Assembly (NCBI GenBank): GCA_022266195.1
Contig: WHVY01000005.1
Coordinates: 1,922,001 to 1,986,000, forward strand
Source of the DNA: Tetranychus cinnabarinus
Lineage: Eukaryota > Arthropoda > Arachnida > Trombidiformes > Tetranychidae
DNA: 64,000 nucleotides
Direction of reading: 5' to 3'
Shown here: positions 22,080 to 33,302 of the stretch, one piece after another
Numbering within the stretch: position 1 is the first letter of the stretch
Layout: each line of letters begins with the position of its first letter
Notes under the pieces: generated by a model
Told to the model about the DNA's origin: nothing
What the model saw: the letters and a program-made list of their open reading frames with translations, nothing else
The model's database searches: none
Program-made: the position numbers and the translations under genes

Positions 22080-22877
22080 ATGGTTCAAGGCGGTATGTCC
22101 TGTGTTAAATACCTCCTTGGTGTTTTCAATTTTGCCTTTTTCTTGTCATCTATTGGTATCATCACATTGTGTGTCCGATCCATAGGGATGCCTGAATCAG
22201 CAGAAAAGATTTTGGATGTTGATAATCGCCACTTGATTGTTATGGTAGCAGCTTCTGTCGTCCTCTTAATCATATCTTTCCTTGGCTGTTGGGGTGCGCT
22301 TCGAGAAAACCATTGTATGCTGGTTTCTTATGGAGTTCTTCTTCTCATCATTATTTTAGTAGAGGTTGCTGTGGGAACCCTAGCCTTCCTTTATAGTAAC
22401 AAAGTAGAGGAGCTTGCTTACCAAGCAATGAATAAAACCATGTCTTCGTATGTTATGGATGATGAAAATTCAACATCTACCAGGCTTATCGATGATTTAC
22501 AGAAGAATGTTAAATGCTGCGGAGTTTATAATTATACCGATTTCACAAGTAGATTTGATAAACTGCCCTTATCTTGTTGTGGTAAGCTCAGAGCTGTATC
22601 AGCACTCAAGCCAATTACTGATCTGGAAACAAACACCACTGGCTCTCAATTCTTTCCCTACAACTCTAGAACTGTTGAAGCTTCTGATCGCAATGAGACT
22701 TGCCTTCCAAATGAAGCTTTCACGGAAGGTTGCGCTCACAAACTTTGGGATTTGATGTATAAATATTACGGTCCCATCGGTGGTATCTTGATTGGAGTGG
22801 CTGTAATTCAATTACTTGGATGCATTTTATCTTGCGCTTTTGCTCATTCTATCAAACAAGACTATGAAGTGGTCTAA
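22080..22877 (+). CDS. Tetraspanin (CD63/CD9-like)
   Basis: Intronless frame of 265 aa from MVQGGMSCVKYLLGVFNF. Tetraspanins organise receptors, integrins and vesicle proteins in membrane microdomains. Four hydrophobic segments are visible at about residues 12-34, 54-76, 83-107 and 228-254. A short first and a long second extracellular loop lie between them. The long loop carries the hallmark CCG (KCCGVYNYTDF), a second pair in LPLSCCG and further cysteines in ETCLPNEAFTEGC, giving the six expected, plus possible N-glycosylation sites (NYT, NTT, NET). The cytoplasmic tail is short (HSIKQDYEVV). The subfamily cannot be fixed by eye. An intronless gene among intron-bearing ones might be an old retrocopy. 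The frame is open eight codons upstream to 22056. Confidence 0.93.
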   Translation: MVQGGMSCVKYLLGVFNFAFFLSSIGIITLCVRSIGMPESAEKILDVDNRHLIVMVAASVVLLIISFLGCWGALRENHCMLVSYGVLLLIIILVEVAVGTLAFLYSNKVEELAYQAMNKTMSSYVMDDENSTSTRLIDDLQKNVKCCGVYNYTDFTSRFDKLPLSCCGKLRAVSALKPITDLETNTTGSQFFPYNSRTVEASDRNETCLPNEAFTEGCAHKLWDLMYKYYGPIGGILIGVAVIQLLGCILSCAFAHSIKQDYEVV

Positions 22878-24738
22878 TCATCAAGTTAATACTTGTACCA
22901 ACCTTTTTCATGTATTACCTGACATCCGTCTGTCTTAATCTCTCACCCTTACCCTCCACCTTCATCCTTACTTTCCCTCTCGTCTTTTTGCACTTTTCTC
23001 TGTATCCTTTTTCGTGATCTGTCTATGATCAGTTTATTTTCCTCATTTTTCTTGCATTTAATCATTCGTCTCAAAAATCAAAGGACATAATTCACCTAAA
23101 TAGCGAGTAAATGTAAACCACCAAAACTTGGTTGAATATTCAAACCTTTTTTATTGAAAACCATTCTTGATCAATAACAATTATATAATAAGATAATTAA
23201 TAATCCTCTTTTTCCTTTAAGGTTCTTTTTCTATCAGCGATTCTTAAATTAATAACCCAATTTCGGATCACCTTCATTTTTTAACTGCTTCAAACTACAA
23301 GGCTCAAACAAATCAACCCCGAAAGTGCAGTAAGAGAATCACGCACATAAAGCATACAAAAAAGAAGTGAAAGAAAATCTCTTGATAATGGGACAAGAGA
23401 ATCAAACATCTATAATTAATCTGTATCTTGATTTTCTCATTAATGTAATAATGTCTACTGGTAGCTAAAGAAGATCTTTGTCATCCCATATTATGTCTCA
23501 TTCTTTCTCTTTCTCTAATTTGTTTGTGTTTCATTGCTCACATTTTATTATTTATTACTTTAACGGTGTTTGTTTTCCCATCATGAAATTAACAAGTGTA
23601 TATATTTACATTAAATATATTGGTGAGAAATCATTATTTCTGTTTCATTTTTTTCTGATTTTTTCGTTGAATCGTTAAATATTCTGAGGAAATGGATGAG
23701 GGAAATTACCTGATTACTGAATGTTACATTTCAGTCAAATGTTTACCTTGTTTTATCCCTAAACCGTTACTATTTCCAAGTTACGGTTCAGTATCTTAAC
23801 AGATTAAAATCATGCATTAATCTATCCAGATGGCAAATAGGCCAAACAGACTATTATGACATTATTATTGATAGCCTTTTGTTTAAAATTACATATTTTA
23901 ATTTGCTTTTAAACTATTATGATATGCTCAACAATACATAAAATACAGAAGTGCAATATTTTCTCTTAACTTTATCCAACTGTTATTCAACTATAGTCGA
24001 CTTATCGCCATCAAAATCAATCTTTATTGAGTTGAGAGGAAGACTTTATTGAATCTCAAGAGCTTGAGATAGTCGATTATCATAATATAATAATTCAACA
24101 ATCAAAAATATTTAATTTCCTGTTTCTCTTTTCAGACATTTATGGTTCAAGAGATTTTCCATTTGTCATTAGTTTAATAGATAGATGTTTGAATAATAAT
24201 TAAAATGACTAAATCTACCTCATAATTACGAATTCTATGACTCTATTGAATCTATTTGTACTTTTAACAAAATATAAGCACCCAGAAAGTCAATTTGACA
24301 TCAATCTAGTTTGTATAGATGAACCAGCTTTAACTCAAAGTTATACTGATGTATTATCACCTGTTTGATGACTGGCTTGACTTTCGCTCTGGAACTGAGA
24401 TATTTCTTGAATTGAATCAGATGTTGAATCAACTAAATAAAAGTGTGAATAAAAATTAAAAGAGGAATTTCGAAACCTTGAAATTTGCATTTATTATTAT
24501 TTAAATCAACAAAAACAGAATTAACAAAAATAACTGAAAACCCAATTATTAGATTTCATGTATTAAGAGGCATTGTGCCTTTCTATGTAATATTTTCGCT
24601 TTTAATTGAAAACAAATAAAAATTTAAGACGAATGTAGTAAAGCAAATTAAGCGTAATTTGTGACGAAAAAAGTGAAAGATTATTGACAATTGATTGTCA
24701 TATGAATGTGGCGATAAAGTTTGATTTAAATTGTTAGT
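22878..24738. other. 3' regions of two convergent genes
   Basis: T/C-rich stretch just after the tetraspanin stop is probably its 3'UTR. 24331-24497 is the BTBD9 3' flank that was copied to 20951-21172. No other exon seen. Confidence 0.4.
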
Positions 24739-26544
24739 TCATAGTCGAAGTAGCGATGACGCAATTGTGGGAGGTGGAAGGAGATTCGATTCCCTTAACG
24801 AGTCTGATGCCGGACTTGGAGTGAAATCAGAGGCCGGGCATTCAAAATGCACACAGTGAAATACTTCGTTTGCTGAGTTATAAGTTCCAGTAATTCTTAT
24901 ATAAACGACTGGACGCTTAGAGAATGAAATAAGTTGCCATGATTTACAAAGCACATCACGACGATCAGCAACCATTTGCCAATTAAGATAGTCAACTGAA
25001 ACTTCGATGTAGTAACTATAAGTTCGCTTATCTATATCCCAAAGCAGAAGCTTCATTGAATCAACCACATAAGGTTGAGCTAATTGTATTACGATTGCTC
25101 CACTGCCAATTTGATGACACGTATAACCGGTTTCCCAATCATATTCGTTGTACTTTCCGTTTATCAAAGCATTGCGACTTCTGCTTACTCCTTCAATGAC
25201 TAGGGCGGAGTTTTCAATGGTGGCAACATTATGATCAGGAATAACAAGTCCATTAGAATCTAACAGGAATGGTCGATTGGTAAACATACATTCAAAAGAA
25301 ACGAGTAAAAAGAACCTATTAACCGTACTTTGAGTACCTCGAATACGAATATATTTAACCACTCTAGGTTCAAAGTAAACTTGTTGCCAAGAACGACATA
25401 AATATTGAGTATGATCTATTATTCGAACCCAATCAACGCGATCCATAGAAACTTCAATATGATACGAGTAGGCTCGCAATTCTTTGTCCCAAAGTAACAT
25501 CTTGATATGGTTGATTATACACTGTACGCCTAATTCAATCACAATACCTTGACCATCTGAGTCATCAATTAAATGTCGAGTGAATCCTTTCTCAGTATCG
25601 TAGTTTGAAATATCACCATCCAACAAGGCTGATTTATTGTCTCCAGTGAGAACTTGCGCTTTTAATTTAGGCTTGGCGACATTTTCTTCAGGCCTGAGGA
25701 GACCTCGATATCTTAAATCGGTATTACGAGATAACTGGTATTGTTGTATGGCATCTAAAATAGCATCAGCTGAAACAAGGCTACTGGGTCTAACAATGGT
25801 TAATAAATCGTTCAATTTGATAAGAGGCAGTCTAATACACGAAATAATATCATTTATAGGTGCATCTGGATTAGCCTCAAACCAAGATTTCACAGCTTTG
25901 AAAATAATAATTTCATCGGCGCAGAATGAGTCTCTGCTTAGGATTGCTTTAACTGTGGTTGGAGTTAAAGTTAAAAAAGTTTCATTTTGAATGATAGTGA
26001 GAGCATGCTGGTCGATAAAACTGGAGCAAACTTCAGCAAGTGATGAAAGACCATAAAGAACAGAAGCCTCATAAAACAGACAAGCATTCTTTACATTTAA
26101 AACAGCTTCCATGAATTTTGCAATCGAATCTTGGAGTTGAATAAAACCATATTTATGTGCTAAACCTAACAGCTCTAATAATCCATCTTCACGAAAATAT
26201 GTTAATGACATACGACCACTGTAAATATATTTTAAAAGGTGCTTGAAAGCGGTTAATGAGGTTGATTTGAGTTCAATCACTTTCTCCTGGCTTTCTTTCA
26301 TTCCACCAAACAACATAGCTCGAAAATAATCACTTCTGGAGGCAAGTATGACTTTATGAGCCGGAATTTTTTCACCAGCAACAACAAGGATAATATCTGA
26401 GTATTCATCATTCATGTAAAGATGGCCTAAGTTATCAGCTAAACAAGTGATATGGTTGATCTCACCAACAGGTACATTCGTCGCGGCTGATGTTGCGGAG
26501 GTTGATGAAGTTGATGGATTAGCAAGATCATGTTTATCACCCAT
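24739..26544 (-). CDS. BTBD9: BTB/POZ domain-containing protein 9
   Basis: Single-exon frame of 601 aa from MGDKHDLANPSTSS; the human protein has 612. BTBD9 is thought to be a Cullin-3 adaptor and is linked to sleep, iron and dopamine phenotypes in animals. The BTB domain covers about residues 38-140 (YSDIILVVAGEKIPAHKVILASRSDYFRAMLFGGM), then BACK to about 255 (CLFYEASVLYGLSSLAEVCSSFID). Two tandem discoidin-like (F5/8 type C-like) repeats follow: GQGIVIELGVQCIINHIKMLLWD...SYHIEVSMD and GAIVIQLAQPYVVDSMKLLLWD...SYYIEVSVD. The frame is open 20 codons upstream, but the shared MGDKH start in the duplicate and the Ser/Thr-rich leader favour the start given. It is divergent from TERT. Absence of introns is notable. 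Confidence 0.95.
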   Translation of the reverse strand: MGDKHDLANPSTSSTSATSAATNVPVGEINHITCLADNLGHLYMNDEYSDIILVVAGEKIPAHKVILASRSDYFRAMLFGGMKESQEKVIELKSTSLTAFKHLLKYIYSGRMSLTYFREDGLLELLGLAHKYGFIQLQDSIAKFMEAVLNVKNACLFYEASVLYGLSSLAEVCSSFIDQHALTIIQNETFLTLTPTTVKAILSRDSFCADEIIIFKAVKSWFEANPDAPINDIISCIRLPLIKLNDLLTIVRPSSLVSADAILDAIQQYQLSRNTDLRYRGLLRPEENVAKPKLKAQVLTGDNKSALLDGDISNYDTEKGFTRHLIDDSDGQGIVIELGVQCIINHIKMLLWDKELRAYSYHIEVSMDRVDWVRIIDHTQYLCRSWQQVYFEPRVVKYIRIRGTQSTVNRFFLLVSFECMFTNRPFLLDSNGLVIPDHNVATIENSALVIEGVSRSRNALINGKYNEYDWETGYTCHQIGSGAIVIQLAQPYVVDSMKLLLWDIDKRTYSYYIEVSVDYLNWQMVADRRDVLCKSWQLISFSKRPVVYIRITGTYNSANEVFHCVHFECPASDFTPSPASDSLRESNLLPPPTIASSLLRL

Positions 26545-27860
26545 CTTGCATATGATATCAAATTCAAATGATAAATTCACAATCGATAATTTTAGTCGAT
26601 CCAACGATTAAAGAGCAAGAAAAACATCACTTGATGAACCAATCAAACGATACCACCATGAATACCATCCGTTCTACTTATTATTAATAGATTAAAAAAG
26701 CCTGCAGGAGAAAAGAAGAAAAACCATCAAAACCAAACTTCGACATTCTCTCAGTTAACCGTCCAATTAATTTAATTAGAACAAATGACTGTAGCAAGCA
26801 TAGAACAGTTGAAATAATCTAATGTAATAACCTATGTAATAACATGACTATGAATTTGAATATTACTGTTTATACCGAATGAATTCATAAAATAAAAATG
26901 TAAGACATCTATCGATGTTGTTGTTACTTGTAAAACTTACCAAGATGAGTGGTTTATTTGAACAAATCATTTCTAAATAAACTGGCCAATATAAAAGCCA
27001 TCAGTAAAGAATAACAAAAAATAGATTTGTAATTTGTTAAGACACATTCAAAATAAAACTATCCATTTCGAAATGAAGATCTTGTCAACGGTAGTCAAGA
27101 TGGGGAGTAGAAACAAGATGTATGTAAATATCTTTAGAATCACTTGAGTTGTTTTAATTTTCTTTTCATTAATAGAACTCTATCAGAAGTGATATTATTA
27201 AGTTAATTACGATGGTACAATTTATAATAATTTGCTAGTAAACTAACATTTATTTAAGAAACTGAGAAAAGCACAACAAACAAGATGCGATCATATGATA
27301 TTTTGATGATATTGACAAAAGATGGCGTTGTAAATGTAAACATGAAAATGTGCATCTAATTTTTCCTATTAATAATTAACTCTAATTAATTGACTTAATT
27401 ATCTATAGTCTATACAACGATATCAATGATTAAAATACCTTAAATTAAAAGTACTAAGAGTGAAAAATTTTATTCGTTCAACCAAAATGATTTCAGTTTC
27501 ATCAACTGTTAAAGATATTTTCAATGATTAAACCATTGGTTTTGATCCAATTGTGGATTCATCTTCATCTCTACCCCTAAACCTTCAAAAGTATGTGGAA
27601 GGTTTTCCGATTGTCCGTTTGAAATATAATTGCGGTCAGAGGTTTAAAACTTTCTGGTTTACCAAATAAATTAACCTTTGACTAAAATACGTGTACTTGA
27701 CCGCAAAATAGAGCATTAGCTATTCTCACGACAGCTAACTTTGAGAGGGATGACTGTAACTCAATTTGAAATTTTCTCAACGAATTGAGTGGAGCTACAG
27801 TTTATGTTTTCAGCATTCTTCTCTTAATTAAACACGTATTTTATTTTTGAAAGATTCGAA
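26545..27860. promoter_or_regulatory. Divergent interval between BTBD9 and TERT
   Basis: Contains the BTBD9 leader that was duplicated (to about 26755) and the TERT upstream region. AAAGATGGCGTT at 27318-27329 is a YY1/CTCF-like word. No exon seen. Confidence 0.4.
27318..27329 (+). promoter_or_regulatory. AAAGATGGCGTT motif
   Basis: In the BTBD9-TERT interval. Its reverse complement AACGCCATCTTTTG is repeated exactly at 32475-32488 in the RPL35A-DH31 interval, which points to a shared site. The AAGATGGCG form is also the YY1 consensus. Confidence 0.4.
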
Positions 27861-30830
27861 ATGTCCAACAGTACCGTCTCTCATCTTAATTTGAATCTTG
27901 AACATTTTCACATGTATTATTCAACAGTGACTCCATTTAGTCAAGTGATTTCTGAACTTAATTTGGAAAGTAACTTTAATCAATCTTACCATTGTGTCTT
28001 CAATCGAATTATATTGACATCCAAATCAGTTTTCGATATCAAGAGGCTCAAATTAATCAAGCCTATTGATCAGTCAAGGTTAAAAGAAAACTTGAAAGAA
28101 CGTCTTGGAGCATATTACCATTCTCAAAATGTTTCTAGCAACTCCATTAGGCTAGATTATGTTCTTAGTTACTATTCGAGTCCACCATTCAGTAAATTTA
28201 TAAGAATGCTTGATCCAGTTTCTACAAATTACCTGATTCGTGCTTGCTCATTCTTCGAATTTATCGATGATTCATTTATTTTGCAAAGAACTGGCCCTTA
28301 TTTTTGCGATTTTGTATGGAATAAAGATCCTCCAATGTAAGTTGTAAGATATTAACCTATTAATGACCAACAAAAAAGTAAAAGCCTACTAATCTTTTTT
28401 CTTTATTCAGATTGGAATCATCGCGATTTATAAATCCCAACAAAGACAGTGCCAAAAGACAGATTGAAACAGATGACTTGCCGCGCAAGAAATTTTATCC
28501 AGCCTGCGATAACTGGTGTAACAAATTTAAAAGTTTAGATCGTCACAGTCTACCTCCAATTACCAAGAAGAAAATGTTATACGGTAAACAAAATTATCGT
28601 TATTTTAATAGTTACCTTGATGTCACACCTCGAAATCTCATCTCAAGAATTTTCAGTTCAGTTGACACTGAAGTAAAAGATCAACTACCATTGGAACCAT
28701 TGACAAGTACTTTAGATCAAACCTTGAAACTCAGCAAACGTTGTAAATTTATAAATCTTTTGCACAAATTCTGTCCTGCTGTTGACACAACGATATCTTT
28801 GGATTCATCAGAAGCAACGCAAAGCTCACTGAAAAGTTACAATGATCACAATCAAGTCATCTCTTTCATGTACAGTGTTTATCATCATTTGTTTCCTCAA
28901 AAAATTTTTGGATCTCGTTCTAATTGTCAAGGCATTTTTGAAAGATTGAAATTATTGGTGACCACTGGGAGTAAAGTGCGATTCATTGTCTCTAACTTCA
29001 GACCACCATCTCTAGATCTAGACTCTTGTGGTTGGATGAACAATTTAAAATGTATACACAAAAAAATATACATTTTTGATTTTTTTCTTTTCTGGTTGGT
29101 CGAGTATTTCATTAATCTGCTGAAAAATCATTTTTATATTACTGAGTCAACAAGCTCAAAATTATATTTTTACACTTATCCTGTTTGGAATAGTATCCAG
29201 GACAAATACATCAATAAACTAGTCAAAGAAGGTAAACTTAAACCTGTTGAAATTCAAGAGATTAAACAAGAAACTCACATGGACAAGCTTTTATTAAGAA
29301 GCTCAAATCTTCGATTTATACCTCGATCTCGTAAATTAAGAATAATCAACAGATTACGAGTAGCTGGTAAAAATGAGACTCGTACTTGTCTTCAGGTGTT
29401 ATCTTATTTTCTCGGTCGAATGGTTTGTTCTTCAGCATCACAAAGGCATCGACAAAATATTGCTAAACTTCAAACAATGATGAAGTTGTCTGAAAGTAAA
29501 AAACTTTACTTTGTTCGTGTCGATATCGTCAATTGTTACCCTTCCATCGATCAAGGAAAATTGTTTGACTTAGTCTGCAATCAACTCGAACAGCAGTTTT
29601 CCTATGCAACAACGAAAGATCCATTGAAAATTAAAGAATTTGATTTGGTTAAATCCTGTGTTACTAAATTAGCTGTCAAAAAACACCATTTTAGTAATGA
29701 AAGCAGGACACAATTCACCGAACTAATAAATCGACTTTCATCTAACCAAAATAATTGTGTGGTTGTCCCTAAACGTTCATTAACTAATTATTTTCTGCAA
29801 GATATACGAGCTTTATTTCGGAGTTACATTCTAACACCTTATCTGCGTCTTGGACCGAATCGCTATTATCAACTTCTCAAAGGAATTCGCCAAGGAGGAG
29901 CATTATCGAGCGATTTGTGCTCGTTTTTCATCAGTCACGTATTAGATCGAGTGATTGATGATTTTGGCTTACAGAATGAAGAAGCTCGTTTAATAATTGA
30001 AGACGATATAGTCTTTGTTACTTCTTCGCTTGAAAGAGCACAACGATACTTGTCTTTAATGTTGAATGATTTTCCGAAGCATGGTTTGGAGATAAACACC
30101 AAGAAATTACAATTCAACTTTGATTTTCCAACAAACGGTCTTTGTCAATCAGAATTTTTCACATTTTTCGGTCGAGATATCTATTTGAATTCCAAAAAAG
30201 TTCTTTCTAATTATGACAAATATCAAACCGAGAGCTGCCAATATTTCTTTAATTGTAATCCTTTTACTCCGAAGGATGAGCTTCGCAAAAGTTTAATAAG
30301 TAAGTATCCATATGAATCCATTATGTTCCTGTATTCGTTTATTCAATTTAAACTTTTGTCTCTTCACAGATCAGCTTAATTTATCGATGTTACCCTGGGA
30401 TCTCGATTGCAATATGAACGATGAAAAATCCGTTGCACTGAATATTTACCAGAGAGCTTTATTACAGTCGTCCAGATTATCCTGTTATCTTGTTTCTTCG
30501 CCAAAATACCGTTCTCTGCAGGTACCCAAGTATTGGATAAAATTTGCAACCGGTTTTGCAAAGCATTTATTTGCCATAAAAGAAAAATGGATTGCGAGAG
30601 GTTTAATCGATTGTCCATTTACATTAAATTTCATAAAATGGTTAATAAGCGAAGCCATCTACAAGCAACTCGGAACTTTGAGAATAAGACATCGTAAAAC
30701 CGAGAAAGAAATGTTTGAAAAATTCTTAAAGACTTCACGAAAAAATGTTCCGCATATGATTCGTACAAATTTTTTTACATATGTTTTGAAAGAAAACACT
30801 TTTAATATAAACACTGTGATTTATCTTTGA
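27861..30830 (+). CDS. TERT: Telomerase reverse transcriptase
   Basis: Three exons, 27861-28336, 28411-30299 and 30370-30830, join in frame to 941 aa. TERT copies telomeric repeats from the telomerase RNA template. The RNA-binding part shows KKKMLYGKQNYRYF, YHHLFPQKIFGSRSNCQGIF (CP-like) and FFLFWLVEYFINLL...FYITE (T motif). The polymerase part shows motif 1/2 LRFIPRSRKLRIINRLR, motif A FVRVDIVNCYPSID with Asp 530, motif B' KGIRQGGALSSDLCSFF near 650, motif C LIIEDDIVFVT with Asp 690/691, motif D HGLEINTKKLQFNF and motif E FFGRDIYL. The last exon encodes the C-terminal thumb. All three catalytic aspartates are present, so activity is plausible. The N-terminal 160 residues are divergent and a TEN domain cannot be confirmed. 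Motif C is atypical (see findings). Introns are 74 and 70 bases. Confidence 0.94.
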
Positions 30831-31251
30831 ATTCAGTCATTAAACGATGCACTGTGATAATCTCAAATAGAAGTGGTTGATTTAAGTAAAAAATATCGAC
30901 AGAACTGATGTGTATTAGTATGCATACTGAATTTATTTCTTGATTTTTAGAGCTACACTACACACATTTCCAATCTTTCAACTCAAGAATCTTTTTCTGG
31001 GTACTTAAATTATACTCGATTTACCAGAAAGTTAGCGAACATTATCATGGAAGTCTAAAAAGTAACACATATGTAGCATTAACTTAACTTTGAACTTATC
31101 TGTTTATGCCAGCCGAGTCACAATCAAGGAGAACCATTAATAATATCAAACACACTATGGATTTGAATATTGAAGAAATAAACGCGGAAGCAAGTAAAAT
31201 TCGAGTAGTTTAAATTAAACAAGAGATTTAATTCAAGTGAAATAGTGAAAT
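30831..31251. other. Spacer between convergent TERT and RPL35A
   Basis: 3' ends of both genes. ATTAAA on the minus strand near 31226 may be the RPL35A poly(A) signal. Nothing else seen. Confidence 0.4.
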
Positions 31252-31674
31252 CTAAATTAAACTTGGCCAAAGCATGATTCTTACTCGTCTTCCCATTGCT
31301 TTAGCAGGTAAATTTTTCTGGAATTTAGCACGAACAACTCCTGAGTTACCATGCTCTCGAGTGACTTTACCCCAGATAACTCTAACCTTTGAATATTTTC
31401 CTTTCCTTAAAGGAACGGTTGTCTTATTCTTTGCTTGATACATGAAGCAGCACTTCTTTCCAACGTAGAATCTAGAGTCAATTCGTTTGGTAACACCGTC
31501 AATTTTCAACAAGGCAGTGTGTTCGGTCTGATTTCTTAAGCTTCTCTTGTATCCTAAGAAGATGGCCTTTGAATACAATCGACCTGGCTTGGCTGCAATC
31601 CGTTTACGTTTAACCGCAACAGTACTTGCTGGTTTGGTTGGTTTGGTTGGTTTCTCTGCGACTTTCTTTTCCAT
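31252..31674 (-). CDS. RPL35A: Large ribosomal subunit protein eL33 (RPL35A)
   Basis: Coding exon of 140 aa. Residues about 31-140 match eL33 closely: GRLYSKAIFLGYKRSLRNQ, TALLKIDGV, RFYVGKKCCFMYQAKNKT, KVRVIWGKVTREHGNSGVVRAKFQKNLP and the C terminus MGRRVRIMLWPSLI. It is a core component of the cytosolic 60S subunit. Compared with the 110-aa human protein there is a ~30-residue N-terminal extension rich in Lys, Pro and Thr (EKKVAEKPTKPTKPAST), as found in some arthropod ribosomal proteins. A 5'UTR intron is well supported: donor GTAAGT ending at 31760 and acceptor CAG at 31676-31678, 85 bases, ending one base before the ATG. Divergent from the DH31 gene. Confidence 0.96.
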   Translation of the reverse strand: MEKKVAEKPTKPTKPASTVAVKRKRIAAKPGRLYSKAIFLGYKRSLRNQTEHTALLKIDGVTKRIDSRFYVGKKCCFMYQAKNKTTVPLRKGKYSKVRVIWGKVTREHGNSGVVRAKFQKNLPAKAMGRRVRIMLWPSLI

Positions 31675-31760
31675 TCTGCACTAAAAATAACACATTCACA
31701 ATAGAAATAACATTAGTATTGATACATTAAAAACACCCAAAAAATGAATATAATACTTAC

Positions 31761-33302
31761 CTAAATTAATTAATCAAAAAGAATTGATTATTTTATTAAA
31801 TTAAATAACAAAACCAAAACTAAAATACCTCTTTAATTCACTAGTAAGAAGTTGCTTACTTGAAGACCGACTAAATTTCCGTTTCCAGAAAGTAACCAAG
31901 GTGACAGAAATAATACCGCCCAATTTGAATTTGAAAAACTTGAAGCTCAATTTATTTGATTGAATTTAAGGTGAATTTTACTTGAAAAAAGCAATAAAAT
32001 TATATTTATCTCAATTTAATCTCAATCTGCAATATTTAAAAATCAAGAAAAAGAATTGAATAACCATTTTTCGCACTGTGATCGTCAATAATTACAATTT
32101 GCAATTCTCAATTTTGACCTTCTTTGACATTTCATTTTTAAAAATCTGAGCAAATACAAAATCTTAATCTGAATCATATGAATCAAATCAAACAATATAA
32201 TAATTTTACCAGGAAATTACAATCAAAGATCATTAAATTAAAAGCATTAAATAAAAAACCATTCATCATTAACAATCTGCTAAGTCAGAATATTTTGATT
32301 AAAATGACTTTTAAAAAAGATTCTGTTGAAAATTTGACGTAAACGATGAAATGAGCAATCACATAATCAATTAGCTAAAGTCAATGGAAATAAAATTCAG
32401 TAATTACAACAATTGTGTAATAATAAACACAAATTGAAAGTTTAAATCAAAAATGAAACAATGATAGCCTAGCTAACGCCATCTTTTGATGAAAACACTG
32501 GTACCAAACATTAAATTTTTAATTTAACCTTTTAAAATAAATTAATATTTTAAGTTTTTGATTATCGTGTTTCAATCCAAGCAATAATTAAATTAAGATT
32601 TCCAAATGAGTATCACTGTTAAGTAACAACCAACACGCTATCATCAAGCAATGGGTTTCTTGATATCATCGAAATACAACTTTACAAGTTAAATCTTATC
32701 TTAAAGTTAATATTTTGAACCGATCACCGATGTGCTTTAAATATTGGCCTGTAGATCACCGAAGGATTTACCCACAGTAAACCAAGTAAAAGTTCAGTGA
32801 AACTTTCTGATTTCATTAAGTCACTCAGGAAATTAGCCAATTGACTCAAATCGAAGTATCATTTGGACATCTTTTTACTGCACTTCTGGTGAAAGTGGTG
32901 GTCATTGGTATTCAGTTATAGCCCAGTTGCAACTACGTATAAACTTAAACTATTTCAACCTATACCATTGATTTAAGATGATTATATTAATCGGAATTGC
33001 GCAAAGCCGAATAAAATAACTCATCAAAGTCCCACCTTTTATTATAATAAAGTAAGTCTTTGATAACTTAGGAATTACAGCTTATTTAGTTAACAGATAA
33101 ATGTTCAAGTTTTCAGTTTACTTTCAGAGTTGCAGTCCTAACAATCAAATCCTATCTTTTTTTGGCTATTTCAACTAACCTCAATCCCAAGCTATAACCA
33201 AACAAACTGTGACTTCAAATTGTATTTGTGACTTTACCTTTGGCTGAGTTTTTGGTCTCATTTGTTTCAATTTTGTTCATTTGTTTTACCCTTGGTTAAC
33301 CA
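31761..33302. promoter_or_regulatory. Divergent interval between RPL35A and DH31
   Basis: Very AT-rich. AACGCCATCTTTTGATG at 32475-32491 repeats the motif found between BTBD9 and TERT. No exon, repeat or RNA gene recognised. Confidence 0.4.
32475..32488 (+). promoter_or_regulatory. AACGCCATCTTTTG motif
   Basis: Fourteen-base exact match to the reverse complement of the site at 27316-27329, between RPL35A and DH31. Confidence 0.4.
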
